A stretch of DNA of 64,000 nt, from contig CM027381.1 of NCBI GenBank assembly GCA_015680905.1, forward strand, positions 63,601,501 to 63,665,500, read 5' to 3'. The position numbers and the translations under genes are program-made. The notes beneath the pieces were generated by a model. That model made no database searches and was not told the origin of the DNA. It worked only from the letters and a program-made list of their open reading frames with translations. Source of the stretch: Coptis chinensis (Eukaryota > Streptophyta > Magnoliopsida > Ranunculales > Ranunculaceae). Of the stretch, positions 45,187 through 55,679 are shown piece after piece; position 1 is the stretch's first letter; every line of letters begins with the position of its first letter.

Positions 45187-45509
45187 TTACATCACATTAG
45201 CCAGGGAACCTTGAATTGTTTTTTGGGAATATGGAATACTAGAAATAGCCCCAACTTTGAGAATGCTGCAATACATGGTGTTTACAATCATGCCAGACAT
45301 CATGTCAAGGCAATCGCTGAAGTATGTGCTTCCTAAGCCAACACCTCCACTTCCATAACAACACTCGCTAGCAATATTGAGTGTGCCCACACTCAACAGA
45401 CTATATATAGCAGCTACCCCAAAATTATCTTTTTTGGAGCCTTCAGCAGATTCCATAACCAAAATGGGTACAATTGGATCAAGTCGTTGGGAAGCACAAC
45501 CATTTCGAT
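45187..45509 (-). CDS. Terminal exon of a second unrecognised host gene
   Basis: On the minus strand a pyrimidine tract and CCTAG acceptor (AG at 45511-45510) precede an open frame of 107 codons ending with TAA at 45187-45189. The peptide has a hydrophobic, small-residue-rich middle (GVAAIYSLLSVGTLNIA, CCYGSGGVGLGS) and Met/Cys-rich helices. No family was recognised. The gene's upstream exons would lie to the right, where a MULE now sits, so it is either interrupted or a fragment. Its stop is 33 bp from the element 1 TSD, converging on the other host gene. Confidence 0.45.
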
Positions 45510-46100
45510 CTAGGAAAAAAAAAGCAAAAGCGGTGAAAAACACGCACTGCTTAACGGCACTACCATGTGGTTGCAAATATATCACGCTTCTAAACTGCAG
45601 AGTACAACGAATTGAATGACTTGTTATTTAATGCTTCCATTATGCTATGAACAAAATAAGGGTTTAACGCCAAAAGAGAAAAAATTATTGATTTGGGTCC
45701 TGAATTATAGTGGATTTTATAATATGGGTAATGTATTATTTTTTTTGCAAAATAGGGTACCATATATTTCAAATATTGCTAAAACGGGTACTGTCTATGT
45801 ATATTGTGAAGTATGCATACATATTTGATGATTTGGCATACATAATGCATACACATGGCAACTCAGTCTCCTCGTAAGTAGCGCATGCATGGCACGTGAG
45901 TCTCCATCTTGGTTTCTTTACAAGAAATGAAAGACGCATGCTCTAACTCATGTGAGTCTTTAAGAACTTTGGGCTTTCTCAAAGTCCATGTTCATCTCCC
46001 TCCAAAATCCTTAACTTCACAAACCCTCGTCTGAAGAAATTCAGCTGTTCTTCTGGAAATTCTTGTTAAAAGAAAACCTAGTTTAACTATCTAAATAAGT
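45510..46100. other. Probable MULE left flank or terminal region
   Basis: From about 45660 (GGGTTTAACGCC) the sequence has G3-T-A-rich phrases (GGGTAATG, GGGTACC, GGGTACTG) reminiscent of a MULE terminal region. I could not find the matching inverted end to the right, so the boundary is tentative. Confidence 0.25.
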
Positions 46101-46114
46101 AGTTATATTATTAT
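46101..46114. repeat. LINE target-site duplication (left)
   Basis: AGTTATATTATTAT, repeated exactly at 50330-50343 after the short A-rich tail. Confidence 0.88.
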
Positions 46115-46153
46115 GAATACACTAGGGCCAAAATCTCCAAATAACAAGATATC

Positions 46154-46810
46154 ATGAATACACTATTCTGGAATATGAGAGGAATAAGAAGGCAAAATCC
46201 TTGGACGTATCTTGAGGAAATTGTTAAAGAATATAATCTAGAATTTTTGTGTATTGTAGAGCCACTAATAAGACCACCTGCTCAGTTACCTTTGGAGCTT
46301 GGTTGATTGGGTTTTGATTCTATGTTTTTGCATAATGATACTCCTAGTAAAGTGGGAAATATTTGGGGTTTGTTGGAGGGTGGGTACTGTGGTGACTCCG
46401 TATGCTCTCTCACAACAGCATATCACAGTGAAATCTGGAAACCTTGTATTGTCCTTTGTTCACGCAAATAGTGCATATGGCATCAGAAGATCACTCTGGT
46501 TGGAGCTTTCACAGCTAGGATTGGTTGCTGAGCCTTGGGCTGTGGTGGGGGATTTTAATATAGTTTCTACAGTAAGTGAACGTAAAGGAGGGGGAACTCC
46601 TTGTTTCACAGCCATGACAGACTTTAACTATTTTATTCACTCAAATGCTCTGTTCGATTCCACCACTATGGGATTCAAATACTCTTGGTGCAATAAAAGA
46701 ATGGGGAATAGAAAAATGTACCAAAAGATTGATAGAATGCTAGTAAACCAAAGGTAGATTGATGGCAGTGCTCACTGGCGCAGCAGGATTCTGAAAAGAA
46801 GACATTCTGA
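46154..46810 (+). pseudogene. LINE endonuclease domain
   Basis: The ATG at 46154 begins MNTLFWNMRGIRRQNPW, the usual start of AP-like endonuclease in plant LINEs. A TGA falls after 50 codons. Later frames show VVGDFNIVSTVSERKGGG (catalytic D/N), GFKYSWCNKR and HSDHCPIV near 46800 (catalytic His). This enzyme nicks target DNA to prime reverse transcription. Confidence 0.82.
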
Positions 46811-47249
46811 TCATTGCCCAATTGTCTGTTGGAACACAAAAATCCCAAAACCTTCGAACATTCCCTTCAGATTTAAGCAAGCATGGGTTCAACATGAAAA
46901 TCTGCGAGAAGTGGTAGAAAGGAGTTGGAAGGAGCCTTTGCAAGAGGTGCCCATTAGAAAAGGAGTAAAAAAGTTGAAAAGACTCAAACTAGTTCTTAAG
47001 GAATAGAGTTGGAGGGTCTATGGCAATACGCAACAACATCTCAAAACACTGGAGGACGAGCTTGAGAACATCCTCAAAGAGCAGGAACAAGATCCTTTTA
47101 ACTCTGAGTTACATAACCAAGAGGTGGAAAAGGCCACGGAGTTACAAGCTGTTAAAAATGTGGAAATTATTACTCTTAGATAGAAAGCTAGAGTTACTGA
47201 AGCTTTAGAAGGGGAGAGAAACTCAAAATATTTCCACACCACAACAAAG

Positions 47250-48362
47250 ATGAGATTGGCTAAATCTCAAATTGTGGAGATCCAAGATGACCAGGGAAAC
47301 AAGCTGACACAACAGGCAGAGATTAAGAAATTCATTGTGGAGGCTTATGAGGAAAAATATAAATACTCAGAAGCAAACATAACCCCATTACTGTTAAATC
47401 TCATTCCAAAGCTTGTCACATCTGAGGAAAATTCTTCTCTCACTGCCATCCCCACCATGAATGAAGTCAAAGATGATGTTTTCACCATGGATGCTAACAG
47501 TGCACTAGGCTGAGATGGTTTCTAGGGTTTTTTTCTATCACTCTTTCTAGAGTATAATTGGGGAAGATGCCAGCAAAGATATCATTTCATTCTTTAAGGA
47601 TAACACTCTCCCTCAAGGTATGAATTCTAGTTTCCTCGTCCTAGTGCCAAAAATAGACAACTTCATTGCAATTAACCATTTCAGGCCTATTTGCTTAAGC
47701 AACTTTCTCTTCAAGATTATCACTAAAATTCTCTCTTTGAGAATCAAGCATATCCTAAGCAACATTATAAGTGGAGAGCAACTAGCCTGCATTAAAGAAA
47801 GAACATGCATAACAGGAATTGTTTGGCCTCAAAAATGATGAATGAGTTGGAGCTAAAGAAAAGGGGAGGTAATGTGGCTATGAAATTGGATATCACCCAA
47901 GCTTTTGACTCACTCAGTTCGGAGTTCCTCCTTGAAGTCCTATCAAGGTTCGGGTTGAATGATACTTGGTGCTCATGGATCTCTACTCTGCTAAAAAGTG
48001 CTCATATCTCAGTTATGATCAACGAGGGACCATGTGGTTTCTTTGGAGCTGGTAGAGGCTTACGACAAGGTGACCCACTCTCTCCTATCCTTTTTGACAT
48101 AGCTAAAGATGTTCTAAGCAGAGGAATAAACTAGCTTTTCCATATGGGGAAAATTAAGCATATGATAGCGGCCGGGAATTGTCCTAGCCCTACACACATC
48201 CTCTTTTCTGACGATATATTCATCTTTGCAAATGGTGACATTCGTGGACTTAAACTTCTTAAAGAGATGCTCTATCTTTCCCAGTGCTCAGCTAGGCTGT
48301 TTTTTAATCCTTCAAAGATCAAACTCTACTTGGGAGCCATGTCTGACACCAAGAAGCATTGA
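47250..48362 (+). pseudogene. LINE reverse transcriptase domain
   Basis: Pieces in several frames: FRPICLSNFLFKIITKIL, KLDITQAFDSLSSEFL, RGLRQGDPLSPILF, and FSDDIFIF, where the usual F-A-D-D is F-S-D-D (Asp pair near 48210-48215). Stops at 47513, 47838, 48134 and 48362 break the reading. Confidence 0.87.
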
Positions 48363-48656
48363 GTAGCCTCTCTGTTTGAATTTCAGCTAAGCCAACTGCC
48401 GGAGAAGTACCTCGGAGCTCTAATATTCCAAGGTAGAGTTACTAGAGCAAGAATACAAGTCTTGGTGGACAAAATCAGGAGGAGAGCCAGTGGATGGGCT
48501 GGTAGGATGTTGTCTTTCCAAGGTAGAGTGGTTCTGGCACAGTCAATCCGAAGAAGTCTTCCAGTTTACAACATGTCGATGTACAAATGACCAGCAAAAT
48601 GCATAAGGGAATGTGAACTTGCCATCAGAAATTTCATCTGGTCTGGGGATCCAACG

Positions 48657-49505
48657 GTGAGAAAGGGAGTCACTCTAAAATGGGAGAAGGTTTGTAAGCT
48701 ACTCAATGAAGGGGGACTTGGGATTAGAAGGCTCAAGGAGCTAAACCTAGCACTCCTTATGAAGCTAGCTTGTAATTTTTTGAATGGGGAGAGTGAGTGG
48801 AGCAGATTCATGAAGCAAAAATTCATAATGAGAGATGGCAACTACTTCAACTACCACAAACATTCATCAGTCTGGCAGGGATTGAAATGGGCCTTAACAG
48901 AAATGAAGCCTTTCCTTGGGTGGATTGTGGGACAAGGAAGAAGCATCAATGTGTGGCAGGAACCTTGGGCAGGATCAGCAGTGGCGGATGTGGTTCATGG
49001 TATGAACTGGAAGGACTTCTCCACAAAGGTATCAGACCTTATCATCAATAATCAATGGCAAATAGTAGGCCCTATACAAGAAGTTCTTTTGAAAGCGGGC
49101 ATCAATGTAAACCACCTAAACCCCCCAACAAGCAAAGATCATGATACTAGAATCTGGAAGCCCTCACATGATAGTGTTTTCTTAGTGAAGGATGGATTTG
49201 AGGTGATTCGAAAAGAAGAAGCTAAGATAAGATGGCATAAGTGGGTGTGGGCAAGACACATCCATCCTAGACAAGTTGGCCTTGCTTGGAAATTGATTCA
49301 CTGTGTGGTACCAATAGATGACAAAGTGCAAAAGAAGGGAATCCACCTTGCTTTGCGATGCAGGCTCCGTAGAAAGGAATCAGAAAGCGCGAACCATATC
49401 CTTTGGGAGTGTGAGGAATCCAGGATACTGTGGCAATGGGCTTTGAACTATTTTAGAATTAAGCCCATAAACATCAACTTAAAATCAGTCATGGAAGCAG
49501 GATGA
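48657..49505 (+). pseudogene. LINE RT C-terminal and zf-RVT-like region
   Basis: An open run of 282 codons. It has KVCKLLNEGGLGIRRLKELN, then W-rich segments, and a zinc-binding-like part with WVWARHIHPRQVGLAWKLIH and ANHILWECEESRILWQW, the usual pattern at the end of plant LINE ORF2. Confidence 0.82.
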
Positions 49506-49781
49506 GGACACAGCCAGATTCGAAGAGAACTTTGGAATGTTGCGGCTATCAATCTCATGGTTCAATTATGGAAAGTTCGAAACAGTGTTTTCTTTGAAGA
49601 TGAGAAGATAAATCCTTTGAGAATAAGATGCGAAGTTCTTAAAGGGTGGTCTCCTGCTAACTGGAACAATGAGTAACTCTACCATCGATTTTCAGATTCT
49701 AAACCAACTAAACATCAAAAGAAGAGTGAGGCTATCGAGTAAAATCAGAGAAGTGTCATGGATTCTTCTTGATCTAGGGTA

Positions 49782-50242
49782 GTGAAAGCCAACACAGATG
49801 GTTCGGCCTTAGGAAATCTAGGCAATGGAGGTGCGGGAATCATCTTCCGAAATAACAAGGCAGAAATTCTAGGTATCTTAGTCCAAGGCCTAGGGGTTAC
49901 TACTAGTTATGAGGCAGAAAGCTTGGCAGTGGTTTTGGCTGCTGAAACTGCTATGGAGAAAGGCTGGCACAAACTTTGGATAGAGAGTGACTCAATGACT
50001 GTAGTCCTTGCATTCAAAGGAGGTGAAGTTCCATGGTGGCTGAGAGCAAGATAGTATAGAGCTTCAAAGCTTATCGATTGGAAAATTTCACATACACTCA
50101 GAGAAGCAAACTTTGGGGCGGATGCGGCAGCTAAACATGGATTGACTTTGAGTAAAGGAGTGTTCTCTTGGAGTCCCAATAGACCCCCTTTCATTAAGTT
50201 ATTAGAATGTCCTCATCGGACTTACTATAGATTTGATACCTA
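49782..50242 (+). pseudogene. LINE RNase H domain
   Basis: KANTDGSA (first Asp), GAGIIFRNN, YEAESLAVVLAAE (Glu), IESDS (Asp) and, after a stop at 50054, HTLREANFGADAAAKHG (final Asp) give the plant LINE RNase H pattern. The stop interrupts the last helix. Confidence 0.82.
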
Positions 50243-50329
50243 GAGTCTGTTATAAATCCTTTTTGTCAGAGTTGTATTCTTTATTACTTACTATTAATAT
50301 AAAATATCCTACTTGCATGCAAAAAGAAA

Positions 50330-50343
50330 AGTTATATTATTAT
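50330..50343. repeat. LINE target-site duplication (right)
   Basis: Exact repeat of 46101-46114. Confidence 0.88.
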
Positions 50344-50486
50344 TACTTTTCTTTGTGTTTCATTTCGATATTTCTATAGAATATGGCCTATAATGATATA
50401 TTATAATTGGTGGTTCTTTATAATTGGTGGCCTATAATAATGTTTGTTCTTTATTTTATTTGAAATCATTTTTATTTCCTTTTCAG

Positions 50487-53251
50487 TGGAAACTAATCAC
50501 GAGAGTATGATGATAGAATTCCACCATTCCGGGAGATTTAAAACCTCATCAATGCTAAATTACAGTGGTATAATAGAGTATGTCACAGAGTTGGACTTTG
50601 ATAGGATTTCTTATTTTGAACTTTTGGGGATAGTGAAGGATGATTTGAATATACATAATTTATCTAACATGTATTGGGCACCTCAAGGTAGAGTTTTGCA
50701 GAATAATATCCACCAAATCCTTAGTGACAAAGAGACAATAATTGAGATGGTTAAGTATGCCAGGAGAACAGGTGTAGTTGAGGTGTATATTGAACACAAT
50801 GAAGCTGTCTCCCAATGCATTATTATAGAAGAGGATGTGAGTAGTGATGAATATGAGACTGTAGTAGAAATGGAGGATGAATCTGATCAGTCTGATGCTG
50901 CTAGTTTAGATCATATAAGTGATGTGGATCAAGAATTGCTTGAAGTAAGAACATAACAGTTGGTTAGTATGAAGAAGTCAACAGTTATTGAGGATGGAAA
51001 TGACAATTTGGATGGCAATGTGAATGTTGAGGATTTTCCAACTGATGGAGGTGGTCCAGGTATTGAGGGATTAGCACCAATGGTGGATGGAAATGGAATT
51101 GATTATACTAGTAGTGATGATCATGATAGTCTTGAGGTTAGTAGTGAAAAAAATGAGATGAGGCCTAGGTTGGCAACTAGAAATAGAAATAAGTTCCTAA
51201 TATTTAATACAAAGACTGAGATAAAGAAGATTCAGTTTGAAGTTGGGATGAGGTTTGGTCCTAGAAATGAACTAGAAGGTGCTTTGAAAGATTATGCTAT
51301 TGCTAGTGGGTGCCTAGTTAAGTGGTCTATCAACAAAGCAAGTAGAATGCAAGCAAGATGCTACCCAGAAGGTGGTGAATGTCCTTGGAGACTGTGGGCT
51401 AGTCCTATGCAGAATGAAGAAAGTTTCCAAATTAAGACACTTGTTAATGTGCATAAATGTTCAAGGAACTTGAACAGTAGGCTTGCTAACTCTCAGTGGT
51501 TGGCTAAAGCTTATCATGATAGAATCATTAGTAATCCATGTTGGAAGTTAAGTGATTTCAAGTTTGAAGTGTTGCAAACTTACAAGTTTAATGTATCAAA
51601 AACAATGTGCTTCAAGGCTAAGAGAAAGTGTATGGGAGACATTGAAAATAATTTGGTTGAGATATATTCCAAAATTAGGAACTTTGGTTTCAAAATATTA
51701 AAGAGGAATCCAGAGAATACATTGAGGATATATGTAGATGAAGTTGTAGGATTAGCTTAACCTATTTTTAAGAGAATGTATATTTGTTTTGATGCATGTA
51801 AGAAGGGATGGGTGGAAGGTTGCAGACCTGTCATAGGTCTAGATGGTTGCTTTTTAAAGGGGTACTGCAAAGGGCAACTTCTTACTGCAGTTGGGAGGGA
51901 TGGCAATGATCAAATGTTTCCCATTGCTTGGGCTGTTGTTGAAGCTGAGAATGCAAGCAGTTGGAGATGGTTTCTTGATTTGTTGATTGATGAACTTGGA
52001 ATTGCCCATGGTGTTGGTTTGACTCTAATCACTGACCAACAAAAAGGTTTGCTGCAAGTTATTAATGAGATGTTACCATTTGCAGACCATAGATGTTGTG
52101 CAAGGCATATCTATGCAAACCTAAGGAAGATATAACAAGGTAAATGTGTTTTTGTTTTTACAATTATTGTTTTAATATGCAATTTTAAATTACAAGAATT
52201 TAAATATTTAAATGTTTCCAATTACAAGGTGCAATTTACAAGAGTTTGTTTTGGCAAGCTGCCAAGGCAAGCATTCTTGAGGAGTTTGATCTTACCATGG
52301 AAGAGATAGAAAAGTTGTCTGATGAAGCAAACAAATATTTAACTGAGCAGCAAGATCCAAGATGGTGGTCTAGAGCTTTCTTTTCTTTTGTGCTATGTTG
52401 TGATGTAGTTGAGAATAACATGTGTGAGACATATAATGGTGTAATCAGATAAGCAAGAGGGAAGACTATAATTGCAATGCTAGAGGATATAAGATTGCAA
52501 TGTATGGAAAGGATGCAAAAAAAGAGAATTATATACAACAAATGGCATGATGTGTTGTGTCCAAGGGCTACAGCAAAACTTGAAAAGAACAAGGATGATG
52601 TCAGGAATTGGGTAACCATTTACAGTGGGGCCACAACTTCTGAGATTAGAAGACCTCAAAGTTATTCCCAATCATAATGTGTTGATATAGAAGCTAGAAC
52701 TTGCACTTGTAGGATGTGGAGGTTAAATGGCATTCCCTGTCAGCATGCCATTTCAGTCATATATTACATGAAGTTAAATCCAGAAGATTATATGGCTCAT
52801 TGGTACAGAGTAGAGTATTATATCAAGGCATACCAACAATATATGCAACCCTTGACTGGTGAAATGCAATGGCCAAAGAACACTTGTTCTATTTGCTTGC
52901 CACCTGCTGACAGAAGGATGCCAGGAAAGCCTAAAAAGAATAGGAAAAAGGAAGTAGGTGAGCTAGGTGCAAATCAAAACAAGGTTAGCGGACAGGGGAG
53001 GCAGATTGTATGCCAAAGGTGTTTTCAAGTTGGCCATAATATGAGAAATTGTTGCAACTTACTGCCACCAGCTAGTGTTGTAAGTAAATGTTTTGTCAGT
53101 TACCCTTATGTTTTCCCTTTTGGTTAACTTGTGTCTCTAACTTACATCTCAGACAACCATGCCACCAATTGTGGAACCAGAAGCTGAAGAATCATCTCAG
53201 ACAACCATCAGACCAACTGTGCAATCCGAAGCTGAAGAACCATGCCACTAG
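50487..53251 (+). pseudogene. Mutator-like (MULE) transposase gene
   Basis: The exon starts after TTTTCAG at 50486. The N-terminal MuDR-type region (MMIEFHHSGRF) is followed by an acidic linker, the DNA-binding region (FEVGMRFGPRNELEGAL, ASGCLVKW, CPWRLWASP), and the MULE core 51776-52135 (GLDGCFLKGYCKGQLL, PIAWAVVEAEN, LITDQQKGL, CCARHIYANL). An 89-bp intron (52140-52228, CAAG|GTAAAT to TTACAAG|G) joins in frame. A SWIM-type zinc finger (CTC...C.H) lies near 52702-52760 and a CCHC knuckle (CQRCFQVGHNMRNC) near 53010. A third exon after 53152 has two copies of a 48-bp repeat. In-frame stops at 50954, 51758, 52133, 52450 and 52675 show decay. Confidence 0.87.
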
Positions 53252-53628
53252 TTGGGCAACCATCTCAAGTTAGTAGTTTAGTTTATTGGTTTATAATGGT
53301 ATCAGGTTAGTTTATTAGTTTGATTTTTTTATTATAATTTTTGCATTGTAGGAAACTGTTAGTACAAGAGTTATTACAAGGGGGAAGAGAAAGAGTAAGA
53401 GTAAGAACATACCAGAGTCCACTCCTCAGCCACTTAGTGTGCAACCATCTCAGATTACTAGTTATCCAACTTGTGTTTATACTACTTATGTTTATCCTTA
53501 TTAGTTTATCCTTATTAGTTTATATTAATGGTTGTTGTTGCATTGTTTATATCCTTATTAGTTTATATTAATGGTTATCCTTATTAGTTTATGTCTATAT
53601 ATTACAATATATATTGTAGGACCAAACC
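53252..53628 (+). other. MULE introns and possible small exon
   Basis: A possible exon begins after TTGTAG near 53351 with a basic KR-rich start. Repeats of TTATCCTTATTAGTTTAT occur at 53495-53590. Exon limits are not clear. Confidence 0.35.
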
Positions 53629-53974
53629 AAGAAGAGAAAGACTTCTGGGAGAAAAGAAGTACGTGCCACCACAAGGTTATGACCTATATATATCAGAACA
53701 CACTGGCAGTCATTTCATTTGTTCAGGAAGCAATGCACCACTAATCAAAGTTTATAATGGTTCAGGTTCAAGATTGAGTGCAACTTCTTCTTCTACAGCT
53801 AAAAATATGAATGTTCATATGCCAAAAGCCTTTGGAACTAATACTAAAAGTGTAGTTGCACCTATAGCAGCTGGAACTCAAGAAAGTGAAGCTGGAGCTC
53901 AAGGAACTCAAGCAAGGCCAATTCAAGCTACAAATAAGACCAAGACAAACACTGTTAGGCCAATTTGGAAATGA
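53629..53974 (+). pseudogene. Probable last exon of the MULE gene
   Basis: After an acceptor TTGTAG at 53623-53628 the frame is open for 115 codons to a TGA at 53972-53974. It starts with a basic KPRRERL segment, then PPQGYDLYISEHTGSHFICSG, and is Ser/Thr/Ala-rich to the end. Such low-complexity tails are common at MULE transposase C-termini. Its link to the upstream exons is inferred. Confidence 0.45.
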
Positions 53975-54361
53975 ATGTAATTGAAATTTCAATATAATTT
54001 GACTATGGAAATGAATGTAATTTAACTAGATATTGACTTATCTTTGAATATGGAAATGTGGAAATGAATGTAATTTGACTATGGAAATGAATGTTGCATA
54101 TGGGTTATCTATTAATATGGATTCGGAACTGTGGAACTGTAGTAGAAAATAACTTTATATATTTGGCACTGTTTTGGATAGATTGTAGTCAATATTTGTT
54201 GCATTGTAAGTTGTGCTTAATGAATATGTTAGTTGCGTAGGAGTATGTATTAACTTCTTTACAGGTACCAATGCTCATCTCCTATATAAGAACAACTCCA
54301 CTCACACCACTCTCTACTCAGGACTATTAGAAATCACTTAATCACTCACTCTCAAGTTGAC
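53975..54361 (+). promoter_or_regulatory. MULE 3' flank and promoter of the small companion gene
   Basis: A repeated GGAAATGAATGTAATTTGACTAT unit (in shorter pieces) occupies about 53995-54100. A TATA box (TATATAA, 54283-54289 in CCTATATAAGAAC) lies about 75 bp before the next ATG, followed by a CA/CT-rich start region typical of plant 5' leaders. Confidence 0.45.
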
Positions 54362-54790
54362 ATGGTGAAAGGAGCCGTGAAAAGTGTTCAGATGGACACA
54401 TCTAAGTTAAGTGAGTCCTATAATAAACTATGTGAAATTATGAAGACAACACAGGGAAGGAATGTGTTCATGGAGATGGTGTACCAAGATGGAGACCTAT
54501 ATATTGGAGTCTGTCCTAAGTGTGAGAGTTTGTGTTACATTGAGGTGCTTGGGGAAGAAGGAAAAGCAGAAAAATGTCTTCCCTACTGTGTTGTGAAAGA
54601 GAAAGAAGTTGTTCCAGATGATGACGATGAGCCACCACCCAGATTCCAAAAGTCTACTATGTCATAGAGGAGAGCAGCTAGGCATCAAGCAAGCACCTCA
54701 AGCACAACAGCCCCAGCTGGGCCATCTAAAAAACAAATTAAAGAAGTTGTTTTAGCACTAGAAGCTGCAGGTGTGTCCATGAAAACTTAG
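54362..54790 (+). pseudogene. Small unrecognised gene next to the MULE transposase
   Basis: The ATG at 54362 opens 101 codons to TAG (54665-54667). The same frame then continues to TAG at 54788-54790 with a plausible Ala/Ser/Thr-rich end and a KKQIKEVVLALEAAG helix, so the first stop may be a mutation. The middle has two Cys pairs (CPKCESLC, then KCLPYC) that could bind zinc, and an acidic DDDDE run. It has its own TATA box. It may be a second MULE gene or a captured host gene. Confidence 0.45.
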
Positions 54791-55277
54791 GGAAAAACTC
54801 TGAAGAAGAAGTGATGGTGTCTAGTATTGTTGGAGTGTCTAGTACTCTGGAGAAGAAGTGATGCAATGTCTAGTCTAGTTTTTTAAGAGTCTTTTGTTAA
54901 GGAATGTCAAGCAAACTTGTAATTTTGCTATGTTTGTCTTTTGCTTTATGCTTGTCAGAATTTCGTATGTTTGCTCTATGTGAACTTCTATGTTTGTTTT
55001 ATGCTTGTAGTTCCTATCTGTCAGAACTTGTATGTTTGCTCTATGTGAAAGTCCTTTGTTCAGGGATAATACTTAAACTAGAACTTGTATGTTTGCTCTA
55101 TCTGTCAGAATTTAGTACATTGTTAGAACTTTTATGTCAGAATTAAAGTAGAACTAGAACTAGAACTAGAACTAGAACTAGAACTAGATTGTTTCTTTTG
55201 TTAACAACTTGAATAGAACTAACACTCTAACAGTTGGAACAAAAGTTGAACATAACTGAAGCTAAAACTCAAACAAG
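54791..55277. other. MULE 3' region with hexamer repeat
   Basis: Repeated phrases such as GAACTTGTATGTTTGCTCTATG occur at 54960-55110 in shorter overlapping pieces, and a GAACTA hexamer repeat lies at 55149-55188. No gene was seen, and no inverted MULE terminus was recognised. Confidence 0.4.
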
Positions 55278-55470
55278 TTTTTTTTTTTTTTTTTCAATAA
55301 TGGATAATTTAATGGTTTGGACACCTGAGTCAACAATACAAGGTGGAAGAGTGCTCGGATTTGCAGCCTTAGCCCAGGCAGCTAGTTCATGAGCCTCCCC
55401 AATAAAAGGCCTACTTAACCAACTAAACTTAAAACATACTAGATCATCCAAAATAGTAGCCACTTCAGCA
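55278..55470 (-). mobile_element. 5'-truncated LINE stub (minus strand)
   Basis: A T tract at 55278-55294 is the poly(A) tail of a minus-strand copy. The frame (55463-55269) reads like the end of a LINE RNase H domain (FIGEAHELAAWAKAANPSTLPP). The truncation point is unclear and may extend towards 55679. Confidence 0.6.
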
Positions 55471-55679
55471 ATAACATTGCTTCATGAATTATCCTCCCTC
55501 AATTTTTGCAACTGCTCCTGCATTTGCAACTGCTATTGCATTTCTATTGGACATGCTCATCCTTTTATATATTAGCTTTGAGAATTCAGAGAGAGTCATT
55601 TTTAAGGTAACAAGCGGTTCTGTTGTCAAAATGGTTCTCTTATTTCTTGACTCCCTCTTCAGTGCATCTTCAAGCCATT
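55471..55679. other. Unassigned sequence before element 4
   Basis: Reads either as the 5' part of the LINE stub or as host DNA. CCATT (55675-55679) is the expected left TSD of element 4; its partner lies outside the window. Confidence 0.3.

Larger units (their letters stand above)
46115..50329 (+). mobile_element. L1-type LINE with RNase H tail
   Basis: A 4.2-kb non-LTR element flanked by a 14-bp duplication. It starts 39 bp before an endonuclease ATG and has no ORF1, so it is probably 5' truncated or of a type lacking ORF1. Domain order is endonuclease, RT, zf-RVT-like zinc region, RNase H. The 3' end is a short tail (GCAAAAAGAAA) without a long poly(A). It lies upstream of the MULE transposase exons and is thus younger than the MULE. 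Many stops make it inactive. Confidence 0.88.

Noticed and set aside
45590..45828. Short frames on both strands between the minus-strand exon and the LINE
   Set aside because: They are AT-rich with no motif and overlap in opposite strands; no splice or homology support.
55149..55188. GAACTA array considered as a CRISPR-like or telomere-like repeat
   Set aside because: It is a plain 6-bp microsatellite without spacers, and the unit is not the plant telomere repeat (TTTAGGG).
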